Below are positions 14,901 through 25,649 of a stretch of 64,000 nucleotides of DNA, piece by piece. A program made the position numbers and the translations under genes. The stretch comes from Tyto alba (lineage: Eukaryota; Chordata; Aves; Strigiformes; Tytonidae), in assembly GCF_018691265.1 (NCBI RefSeq), contig NW_024881279.1, forward strand, positions 6,415,243 to 6,479,242, read 5' to 3'. The notes beneath the pieces were generated by a model, which worked only from the letters and a program-made list of their open reading frames with translations, did not search any database and had not been told where the DNA came from. How positions within the stretch are numbered: the stretch's first letter is position 1; each line of letters starts with the position of its first letter.

Positions 14901-15240
14901 GAAAAAATAACCATTAGATCATGTGCGCGTTTATTTTTCATTCAAGAAGCATTTGTTCAAGTTATTTAATTTGATGCAATACTTTTTGCCAGCTCAATTT
15001 GCTATTAAATGTCTTGGGTTTTGTAAAATTATTTCCCCATAAAAAGTTTCCTTTGACTGTACAATTACTGCTTAATTTAAGCAACTTGAATAACGTCGGG
15101 TTTGGGAATTGGCACTTTTAACTGTTTCATAGCCTATGCCTTAGTTCTACAAACATGCCTCTAAACTACAGTGTTTAGCAATATTCTGATTATTTGCACT
15201 TTGCATGCATGGTTTATACTCTGTGTAAAAGCTCTGAGGC
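14900..15240. other. AT-rich, CNE-like non-coding block
   Basis: This is a complex AT-rich stretch with several TAAT/ATTA homeodomain-type cores and no open frame of note. It is not simple-sequence DNA. It has the look of a conserved non-coding element, but conservation cannot be seen from one sequence. Confidence 0.25.
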
Positions 15241-15296
15241 TGGAATAGTTTTTTTACAGTGCAACAGGTCCTTGTTTTGAGCTTCGTAGCGCTATT

Positions 15297-15314
15297 GCAG
15301 CATGCATCATGGGA
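15297..15314. promoter_or_regulatory. ZNF143/THAP11-like motif
   Basis: The stretch GCAGCATGCATCATGGGA closely resembles the ZNF143/THAP11 (SBS) consensus, CCCAGCATGCATTGTGGGA. Such motifs are usually found at promoters and chromatin-loop anchors. No transcript start is evident nearby, so function is inferred from motif similarity alone. Confidence 0.35.
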
Positions 15315-15659
15315 TGACCACTGCAGGTCTTCCAGACTTGGTTATACGATGCACTCTGGGTTGCAGCAGTTTTAGGTAAGTATCATGAGCCCCGCTGGTG
15401 GAGGCAGGGCTGCAGGTATGGACTCAGACTCTCTTTCAGATGCCAACAGCTGCCTCAGCTTCTCTGGTGAAGAGGTCAGAAATATGGCCTGGCCTAGACA
15501 TGGGTCTGAGAGCAAGTATTTAAGACACTTCAGCTCTGCCCCACTGCACAGTAGCCCTCCAGCCAAAATGACTGAAAACCCCCTCCTCGTGTTGGCACCA
15601 GTGCCAGCTCCATCCTCCTTCTCCCCTCACACCACGCAGCAGAACATCCTACTTTAGCG

Positions 15660-16760
15660 TCATTTTAAAATAAGTCATTTGATATAACTGCTGCTCGGGT
15701 GGCAGCATGGGGAAGAGCCCTTACCACAGCGGGAGCAGGAGGTGGCCAAAGACCCCATCCTGCAGACACTCTCCTCCCAGTTCCCAGGACTGCCCAGCCC
15801 ACGGCATTGCACGCAGCAGTGCGGAGGGACCTGGTTTCACCAAGCTCTGATGACCAGCGGTGGGACCCCACGGTTCACGTGCCCACCGCAGACCCCACAG
15901 GTCCTGGGGGAACCGCACCACGCTGGCATGCCACCCCTGGCCAGATCCTCGCCCCACCAACACAGGGACACAGGGATGGCTCTCCCCAGCAGCTCAGACA
16001 GACACTCTGTCAGGAGGCGAGCGAGCTAAAAACGTCTCGTGGCATGTCAGGGAAACTGGAGATGAGGGAGCTTTAAATAACACTCCCCTCAAGCAAACAG
16101 TCTCCAGGGGGATCCTGGGTTCCTTATTTAATTGTATAAGTTCAAGTCTCGACCACTGACCTTGCTCCGCTCGTGGAAGCGCTGGCACTGCCCGCCCCGG
16201 GTGTCAGTGGCTCAGCACACCGGCACGGGAGCACACTGGGCAGTGGCAGAGCCCCCAGCAATGGCTCTGTATGAACCCGTGTCCAGCATAAGCAGTGCTG
16301 GTGGAGCTAACCAGGACAAGATTTTTAGGCTAGAATTCACTGCGGGCACAGATACACGGTGATAAAGTGCAGCGACGAGTAGCCTGGAGGATTATGTGCT
16401 GCTATTCCTGCACACGGGCTCTCCTGCCTGGGGCACAGGCTGGAAGAAGCTTTCATGGCACCAGAGATCAGAGAAGGTGCCGGGGTCAGGGCATGGAACT
16501 CAGTCACCCAGAACTGTGTCCACTGCAGGCTTCTCCACCCACAGCAAGAGCACAGGCAGCTCAGGGGCCTCACGTGCAGTGGGACAAGAGGGCAGGAGGG
16601 CTCCGGAGCTTCCGTCCACCTCTGGATCCACCAGCTATGCTGACATCAGGGCTATATGGCAGAAGCATCAGGCCACCAGTCAGAACATACTGTGGGATAA
16701 CAACCCAGGGTTGTTACCACACTTGTGTGACAGGAGATGACAGAAGCTATAGCAGGTGCA
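15660..16760. other. GC-richer segment with overlapping ORFs, no recognised gene
   Basis: Base composition rises here and open frames appear on both strands, the longest being 166 aa at 16367-16867 on the + strand. Several frames are open at once, which is what GC-rich non-coding DNA produces by lack of TA-rich stops. No domain, conserved motif or splice structure is seen. Confidence 0.5.
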
Positions 16761-17468
16761 CGCTGCTTCATGTAGCACTGGAGAAAATATTATGCAGGCT
16801 CTGGAAAAGCTGCCCCAGATTCCTACTTGCTTCTGAGTGCAACTTAGCTACTGCTATCAGTCTGTAGACATCTCATTTCAATGTATATCCACCTCAGGAT
16901 ATGCTTTCTCTTTACTCTTATTCAAAACAATTTAAATCAGCTAAGAGGCTCTGGGACAGAAAAGGCTCTTTTTCCATTTTGGTAATTACTAGCATAGTAA
17001 TTACATCCCACACTATGCTGGATGCTATAGCAGTCACAGTTCATACAATGTTGTTCACAAAAATTCTTTCTTCATGAAGAAGGAAGGACACACGTAACAG
17101 TTCTGGTTTGGGGACAGCAGAGATCAGAACGTGCTGCGTTCTGCAGAAAGTGCAAATGTAACAGTACAGCCATGGACAGCAGAAACAGCAAGTCAATGCT
17201 GGAGCACTGGAGAGCAAAGCCATGAGTCACACACAGTTACATGCACTGACCACACAATTCTAATCTTGTCCTAAGCCTGCTGGAATGACATATCCACCTC
17301 CTTGGAAGGTGTACCCTCCATAAAGTATTGAGCTGGCTAGACTGCTCTCTCTCTTCTTTGGCCCCGTTAACTTAATCCTCCTTATGACTCATAGGAGAGT
17401 CATCACTGCATTCTAAGGTAGAGAGGTTAACTCGCTGGCTGAATATCATACTGTGATATTTCCTACTT

Positions 17469-17498
17469 AAAAAAAAAAAAAAAAAAAAGAAAAAAAAA
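17469..17498. repeat. A-rich homopolymer tract
   Basis: An almost pure A run of about 30 bases is interrupted by a single G. I see no SINE or processed-gene body upstream of it, so it is simple sequence. Confidence 0.9.
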
Positions 17499-20400
17499 GA
17501 CTGTGGGTTGTCTTGTGTATTAGGGCTGAGGTTCTGCTTCATTATTCACTGCAGGTATCCATGGCGCAACGGGGAAAGCATCCTCCAGCAGTCAGCAGTG
17601 AGAGCTGGAATTTGATTCATCCCCTCCTCACCACACAGCCGGGCTCATGCAGGCAGGAGGAGCTGCTGGCTCCTGGCACTGTGCGGCTACAAGGAGGGGA
17701 ACTGATCGGTCAGATGGCTCACAGATTTGTACCAGAAGCAGTGCATCAGCTCTCAATCCAAGCACTGACAACACAGAGCTCTTAGGAACTAGTAATCCAT
17801 GAGACAGAAGGCTTGTTGGTGTTTCCCCAGAGCTTTCAGGAAATAACTTGGCCTGGTTTTGTTACTCTATAACCTCCTAACTGCAGAAATATCAGTTTCC
17901 AGGTTCTTGAACTACCATTCTTTCCATGGCACTAAACACTTGTCCTTAGGGTCTGCATAAAGGACCCCCAACCTCCACCAAATGCAGCCACTGCAATGTG
18001 CCTATGCAACATGAATGCCAAAGGTACACCCAGCACAGGCAGCAGAGAGCAGGCAGGAGCAGCAGGATGCCCAGGGACTCCACGGATGTTATTGCCTTTA
18101 CTCACATCTGCATGTACTCTGCAGGCTACAGCCATGGGCACCAGAGTCTTCATGCACTACATTCCCCAGGATCTGCAATTTTCTAGGCTCAAAATCATTC
18201 CACATTCCTGTAATGCCCTGTCATGAAAAGAAGTGGTGCAGGGTTGGGGTTTTTTATAGGGAAGAAAGGCAGCAAATGACTAGGATCCTTGTTTGACATA
18301 AATCTACTTACTTTAACAAGTATGAAGCCTCATGATTTCAAGTGGAAGCTTAGCATCTCTTAAAATAAGCACTAGGCAATTTTTAATGTCGGTGCTTAAA
18401 AGGGGATTTAGTCACTTGGTTCTAAGAACTCCAGTTTGACTCAAGTGTCCAATATCTGTCAGCAGTTCAGCTGTTATCCAAATAAGGGGAGGGAAAGCCA
18501 GGATTTTCCAGCCCTGAGAAACAGCTGTACTCAAAAGAGGCATGTAATATGAGGGGTAAAATTAATTCACTCTCAGCCCTGGTTTGCGTGCCATTCCCAG
18601 CCTCTGGACGAACAGACAGACTCACTGCAGGTTGCCCAGGGCTGCACAAAGTGCATCCCGCTAGGCGGCCCCAGAGCCACGCCAGGAGGGACCTCTGCCC
18701 TCGTCCAAGGGCTGCATCAGGGGACCTGCAAGGCAATCACAAGGTGATTTGAAGGGAGAAATACTGAGGCCCTGTCTCTTCACAGTGCACTTGGAGTGGG
18801 ATGTGTACCATGAGCAGTAACGCCCAAACGCCATTACATTCAGATTGCTGATGTTCTTTTCCTTGCAAGAGTCTGCTCTGTACAATGGACAAACTCCTCT
18901 CAAAGTTGGCAAAGACCTTCCAGCATGGAGCACAGTACACAAGCTTCAGCAGCCATGCTGTTATCCATGCTTGAAAGTCTTTTCTAATCCCAGAGGGAGC
19001 CTGTCCTTGAAAGGCAGCGCACCCTCCTGTCCTTCCTGAACAGCACGTATGGAAACGCCCACAGGGGTGCCATATGCAATTTTTGAGATGCAAATCTAAT
19101 ATCCTACCAGCTTGATGGGAGTCATTAAAAACCTAATCCACAGAAAATGAGCCTTTGAAATAGTGCATTTCAGTGCTACATGTGCTGAAAATATGCTTTA
19201 AAAATTGCTCTTTGCAACGTACTCGGTGTTCAGCTGCATTTCTACAAGTTAGACCCTCAGCAAGCTTCAAGTCCAATCAGGATTCTGCAGTTTCTGTAAA
19301 TACCTTACCAATGGTCACAATAGCCTCTTCTAGCTATTTGCTTATTTTCAGAATATCTTAGCCAATGCAAGCCTGTCCTTCTCCCCACCTGAAGAGCAGT
19401 CATTTTAAGAAATCATTCCACAATTTGAAACGATTACAAATTTCCCTGCAATCTAACCAGTCCTCTCAGGATCCTTGGTGCGTAGGAAGAGAAACAAATA
19501 AAATTACTACTTTCTCTCTTCCTACAGAAGTCTTGTTATTCACCCCCCAGGAGCAACAGAGAAGTCCCTTTTAAATCACATATTCACATCACCAAGTAAC
19601 TCACAACTAGAAACTCACTACTCAAGTGTGACAATTTCCCCCTTTAGCCATATGGCACAGAAAAAATACATCTCCAGACAGAGATTTCTCCAGCCCACTG
19701 CCTTTAGGAAAGCCTCATTCTTTGCAGTTCATATCACTGTTAAGCCATATAGGGTAGTGCCACAAGACATCCGAGTGTCTAGCATACACTCTCAAAACTT
19801 GAACACCTCTATGAAAATGAGTAACACCATCAGGTACATGCAGATGGCTTGCAAAACGCATCACTTTCAAACTGACTGAAGGTTGTTATCCTGAATATCT
19901 ATTTGAGCCTGTTTTCTAAACAAAGACATTCTGGTATATTAATATGATGATGCAGTCTAGTGTCTGCCTTCTACATGTAAACTTTAAAACGTACTCCACT
20001 CCCCTACACACACTCTTTACAATGCAGTATATTTCAGATCCAGCAGATGCTCATTTTGCTTCTAAAACAGATTTAATGGGTTTTCCATGATCTAAACACC
20101 TGGCAAAAGGGCTCCACGCAGCTTTAATACTTTCCTAACCCTGTGATAAATTTGTCCTAGTGTTGCATATAGCATAATTCTGCAGCCATGTCAACTATTC
20201 AGGTAATGCTAGAATGTCATCATTATGGTTTGTGTCAACAGCATGATCTGTATGTACCTTGTAATCATCCTGGTGTTGGGTTGCAAAGGTCCTTGGACTC
20301 TTCATTTGGCTGAGTCTAATTCCGTCCTCTTCACAAAGATCTAGAGTTACACTAAGTAAAGGTTGACATTTACATGAGACACTAGGACTGCTAGAATGAC

Positions 20401-23400
20401 TCACCAAGGTAAAACCTTGGCTATATATTCTTTCAAGGGCGTAAGCTGTACAGTACCGACATTTCCGCTGGCCAGCTGTAGAAAGCATCTGTTCTTAGCA
20501 AGGCAAGCATGGACAGAGGGGCACGTCATGAATGGACTCAGCAGGACTCAGGAACAGGATCTCAGGAGCCTGAAAACAGATAGTTAAAGAAGCTTGGAGC
20601 ACCACTCATAACTTAAAGAAAAGGAGTCACGTCAGAGAGAAAACAGCTATCTCAGAGTGACCTTCCAATATTTTCTTGGAAGTTGAATGACCTCCTGTCA
20701 TCTTTACTGCTAAGTTGGACAGCCACATACACAGCCTCATACACAAGACACCTTTGCACTTGCACAGAAGCCCACTATTTTGATCACGGGAAACCAATTC
20801 ATAGTAGCACGACTGGTCAGCATTGCAGCCAGAGTCCAAATGCTCTCAGAGTACATTTACTTTCCCAAATTCACTCTGCCCTTTAAAGCAGCACCAGCCA
20901 CCACGTTTGGCACACCTGAAAGTCTCCTGGCTTACTAAATATCCTAAACCCCAATGTCATTAGTTCTCAGTCAAAACCAGGACATTCAGACTAAAACAGT
21001 GACTGTTCCAATGATGACGCTTATAAGCTTTTTATCTATTCCCATTAACTCTCCTTTACCCAAATCCAATATTAACAGTGAGAGCATCCAATACACTCAC
21101 ATGATGAAAACTGAAGTGGAAGGACCACAGAACAGGAGATGAGAACAGAGCACCTAATATAAACCGTGTATGTGAAGGATGCATTTGTCTACAAACCAGG
21201 GTGCTGCAAGCAATGTGGATTTCAAAAATGGCTTCTGCTTTAAGCAGCAGACACCTACAGCAGCCAAGCGCAAACAGACATCCCAGTGATGGGGTCTCCT
21301 CTCAGCTGAACTAGTAGGACCTGCTTTGGCAAGAGATTAGCCTAGCCTTCCTTGAGCACTGGCAGATGCAGCATCACATATACAGCTGCCTGTATTTACT
21401 GTTCAGACACTGACTGCTTGGCATGTTACATGGCATCAGTCCAGTTTCACTCGCAACTTTGACAGCCATCATCTTTGGCCATGGTCTCTGTCATGTCAGA
21501 AGGTCTTAGCAGTAATCATCGCATTGAACTAATGCCACGCAACTGAATAACTGTCTTGAGCACAAATGCATAAGATAGTGCTATTCCTGCTTAGTGCTGA
21601 AGTTCAGTGTCTGTTTTATCATGGCTGGAAACTTGTCAGAAGCTGTTCTTATTCAGTTCAGTAGACCAACCTGTCTCCAAGACATTGCTTCTCACTCCAG
21701 ATAAGGTGCATCCAACTTTTCTGAGCAGGCTTCCTGGAGTACCTCACTGTGCTTTGATCTTAAACCACAGACTGCCACAGTCCCCTCCGACCACTTCACT
21801 TACTCTTGCTAAGGGGCACGTCTGTGCCTTCTGTTTCTGTTCATGTCTTGCTTGATTCCAGACTGATCGTGGACTTGGAAACAGAGCGGAACAACCAGGA
21901 GTGATAGCATGTCTACAGGAGAATTAAGTCTTTTGTTGTACAGAAAAAAAGCGGGCATAGATCCTCCAGTGCAGTCTTGTTTCAGTCATGTGGAACAGTC
22001 TTTAAAGCAAATATGTCAGCCCAGGAACTCGTTTCACAACCTGCACGTTTGATTTTTCACTAACTTCTTTCTTTGGAAGAAAAACAGAAAAACCAAATCA
22101 GCCAATTTTACAGGTCCTAAAAACTGACTATACTGACCATTACCTGATAGACTGCAAGGAGGCAATGAAAACAGCATCACAGGGATCTGTTATGGAGTAC
22201 AGCCAGGAGTTGTTTGCAGCAAGAACCCCAGGACAACTCAATAACATTGGCTTCCTAGGCCGTCCTCCCACATCCAAGGGTTTGGGATTTTCCAGCAGTC
22301 CTTGCATCACAGCAAAGCCCTGTTGATGGCCACACGACATGACCTTGGACAGGAGCCATCCTTGAACTACTTGAGACATACTTATAACTCAAGAGCAAGA
22401 GATAGAAATGTGAAGGCTATGGGTGGTCCAAGTACATGTGTAACCACTTTGCTGGATCAGGGCCAAGGGTAACATACTGCAGGTTTGGATGAGACACACA
22501 GCATGATGCTCTCATCAGAACTGCCTGACTGCCTTACAGCAGCCCATTGTGTCTCACGGCTGCTTGGAGTTGTCACACGGCTACACCGGCCAAATGCAAC
22601 TAAACTGCAAAATATCCTTCACTGTTGTCAGTGATGACTGCTTTGGAGAGTGACAGAAATCAGGAGGGAGAGAGAACAGATCTCAAATAAATTATTTGGA
22701 CCAAACATTTATGCAAAGCCTCTGAAGAGTTCAGATGCATACACTGATTCTATTTGATGAGATGGGTGCTTTTGTAGCCTACTGACCTGTTTGAGGTAAC
22801 TAAATCCTAGTCTGTTGAGTTGCCTCCATACCTCTACACCAGGCACCTATCTGCATGTCTAGAATTGTGACTCTAATTGAGATGCTGTAAGTACTAAACA
22901 ATACCATATGGAACCAGGAGCATCAAGCATAGAATCCAGACCCTGAGGAAACACATACATTTGTCTGGCCCAGCGCGCTGTCAGGGTGCAGAGAAACAAC
23001 CATAACCTTAAGGAGAGACTTCTCACCTGCCGAGCCAGGAGCACTCACATCTGGTTCTTAGCAGGCTGCAAACACAAAGCAAAACTGCCACAAAGGCAGT
23101 GACTGTTCAACTGGTGAGGAGCTCATGAGGAGACAGTTACAGTGGCCTTAGCAACTGATCACTAAACAACAAACAACAGGTTTGTAACCATCTGCCAATA
23201 CTTTAAGATACTGTTTGCATTACCACAGACACATCCAGTCACAAACATAGAACTTGGCACTATGTGACAACATCAGCTACCAGACAATGTAGAGTAAGTC
23301 TCTGAATTTGACGCCGCAGGTGCTAAAAGTGGGAGAAGACGAACGGCTGGCTTAATGGTTGGGGAAACAAATCCCAGGGCACCCTCTAGCAAGTCAGCAA

Positions 23401-24645
23401 CTCAGAGGTGTTGCATCACACCAAACAGATCAGCAAGGGACATCTATTGCTCCGACAGCAAGCAGAAAGTCAATTCAGTTATTTCCACGCCTTCTCCTTG
23501 CTGACAACCCAAGTTCAATTCCTTCCCCACAGCTGTGGCTCAAGGCAGACAGATGTAGGAGCAGTCTCCACGTCTCACACATGCTGCTGTCTCAGTCCAA
23601 AGACACATTTTTAATGTTCACTCCAGAAGCAGAGCGTATGACAACAGCACTGCTGCTGCAAGTTATTTATCAAGACCAGCATTTTTACTGATGCAAGTTG
23701 AGCCCAGGAAAGCCTGCAGTACTCCACCAAGAAAGATCCCACTTGCCATAGTAAAAAGAAAATGAAGATGAAATCTCTAAAACTTTTATTACCACTGTGA
23801 GCCAATAAGCTACCAGTAACTACTTTTTTGTGTCAATCCAGTATGCTACAGACCTTATATGAGAAGGATCTGGTAGCTGGTTTATGAGGTACCATTTTCA
23901 CCTTAGCTAACGTAAGAAACAGGCTTTTTCTTTAGACTCTTCCATCCAAATGCAAAAAAGCCCTAACTCCACCATGGATCCAGGTTTCACATGTGACTTG
24001 GGTCTTTTACAAAAGTCCATATCAATAACCTTGGTTAAATATCTCCATGCTCTGGAGGTGACCTGAGCCTACCCTCAAATACTAAGGATGCTTCTATTTT
24101 CTCTGGCACATATCACTTGCTTTCCAACCAGCATATGCTCAGTTCACAAAACAGAGCCATCACTGTGTTGTAAGGAAAAGGACATAGTTCTAAACACACT
24201 GATTTATGTTTGTCTCTCCAGGTTCATAGGGTAAATCCAAAGGCTAAGCCTCCTTGCAAGTCTCAGCATCCTGGCAGGGCCATAGGAATGTCACAGTAAG
24301 TGCAAACATTGTTTGGTTAAGTATATTCAGCCTCCTAAAGTCTCTGTCTTCGTCCTGCACTGTTTATTTTTCCACACACATTAGGAAAAAGCAGAAATCC
24401 ACCTGTATTTTGCTGACCATTGGTTCCTCAGCCAAGGAAGTCTCTAGCAGCCATTCAGCTCACCAGAGTTACACCACTTTAATTCAGTCATTACTTATTG
24501 ACCCTCATAGAGTAAGTTACACATTTTTAAGATTATTATTGATAGTATTCTAGAAATATTTTGCAAGGATCATCTCAAGTACATCTTCAGCAAGTGACTG
24601 AGAAGCAAGGGTCATCCTGAATATCAAGATCTGGACCCTAAGGTC

Positions 24646-24653
24646 TATAAAAG
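24646..24653 (+). promoter_or_regulatory. TATA-box candidate for a long MYOT transcript
   Basis: TATAAAAG lies 941 bp upstream of the first in-frame coding exon of the long MYOT form. A weak donor (GCAG|GTGACA) follows at about 24703, allowing a short untranslated first exon spliced to 25587. No initiator or muscle enhancer cluster was verified, so this is only a candidate. Confidence 0.2.
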
Positions 24654-25586
24654 GGATTTCTGGGACATTTCCTAGACACAATTGCTAAGAAAACTGATGG
24701 AGCAGGTGACAAGACTGGAAATGCTCAAGGGGCTGCCAAGCAGCTTGGCTGCTTGTCAGCCTACTTCAAAGATTCACTTCAGAACAGAGAGTTGGTTTAG
24801 AGCACGTACTTGATCAAGAGCTGGGGAAGTCAGATGACCCAGAGACAGACTCACATCTTAACTCAGGCTGGGAGGGAAAGAGCTGATAACTTGGGTTATT
24901 TCAGAGAAAAGACAGATTATAAAAAAGACCAGTGCCACAGCAAAACAAACTCAAGCACTTCAGTTGCATATTTATATTCAAGACACATGGTTCAAAAGCT
25001 AAATGAGATGGATATGAGTGCACATCAACACTCTACCATGGAATAAGGATATATCTTGCACTGCAAATATCTGATCATCTTAAAACTGCCTTTCTTGCTT
25101 AATTAAAGACCTTATTCTAACTTCTGCATCAGCTGAGCTTTAAAGGAGCATGTCAGGACTGACTACCAAAGTTCCTGCTCGCTCCTCTACATTCAGCCTC
25201 ATTGTAGTTACCACATACACCACACTAGCCAAGAGTGAAACCTGGGATCATCAAGACCAGGTAGGGATCTCTGTAGAAGGGGACAACTGGCAACCAACAC
25301 TGATCAAGATGTGGGCAACTAATTGGCTTGTAGCTCTAAGACCAGCCCCACTTACTCGTTATCAGCTCCTTTTTCCACTAATTCAGTCTTCACAGTCCAG
25401 GGAGGCATTTCCTCTTGGAGCACTTGAATGGAGACTCTCCACAGGGTATTTATTAGGCTGGTGCATGAAAAACAGATAAAACACTCCAACATCTTCTTGT
25501 GTTTCAAAGTAAAGTGCCGGGAACAAAGCCAGGTTTCTACATATGAGAAATCTGAGCTATAAAAATCACTTTTCTTTGCTATATAG

Positions 25587-25649
25587 ATGCAGAGTCCCTC
25601 AGCGAGCCTGACCGGATCCGCCTATGGAAGCACACCTGTGTTTACAAAG
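25587..25649 (+). CDS. MYOT: MYOT long form, exon 1 of coding set
   Basis: A 63-nt exon lies between CTTTGCTATATAG and GTAAAG and is phase 0 at both ends. It encodes QSPSASLTG and then STPVFTK, aligning with the myopalladin/palladin segment QSPTNYLQG...APVFTK that opens their second Ig domain. The exon begins with ATG, and an in-frame TAG sits directly before it in the intron or flank. It is therefore either the initiating codon or an internal Met of a longer protein. Confidence 0.72.

Larger units (their letters stand above)
16760..25586. other. Intergenic / possible 5' MYOT flank
   Basis: No coding exon is supported. I looked for a myopalladin-type first Ig domain (cysteine, tryptophan and D.G.Y.C spacing) and further N-terminal exons upstream of 25587 and found none by eye. 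The segment may hold the promoter and untranslated exons of the long MYOT transcript; a TATAAAAG at 24646-24653 is the only candidate element noticed. Confidence 0.45.

Noticed and set aside
16130..16155. GTTCAAGTCTCGACC as a tRNA B box
   Set aside because: No matching A box or foldable acceptor stem at the right distance.
15385..16867. Cluster of 90-166 aa frames on both strands
   Set aside because: GC-rich composition keeps several frames open at once; no motif or consistent frame supports a gene.
25558..25565. TATAAAAA 29 bp before the ATG at 25587 as a core promoter
   Set aside because: It would give almost no leader, and the intervening CTTTTCTTTGCTATATAG reads better as a splice acceptor tract.
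1..25586. HNRNPA0, NPY6R or KLHL3 expected from human gene order
   Set aside because: No long RRM, seven-helix or kelch reading frame is present, so these genes must lie outside the window or elsewhere.
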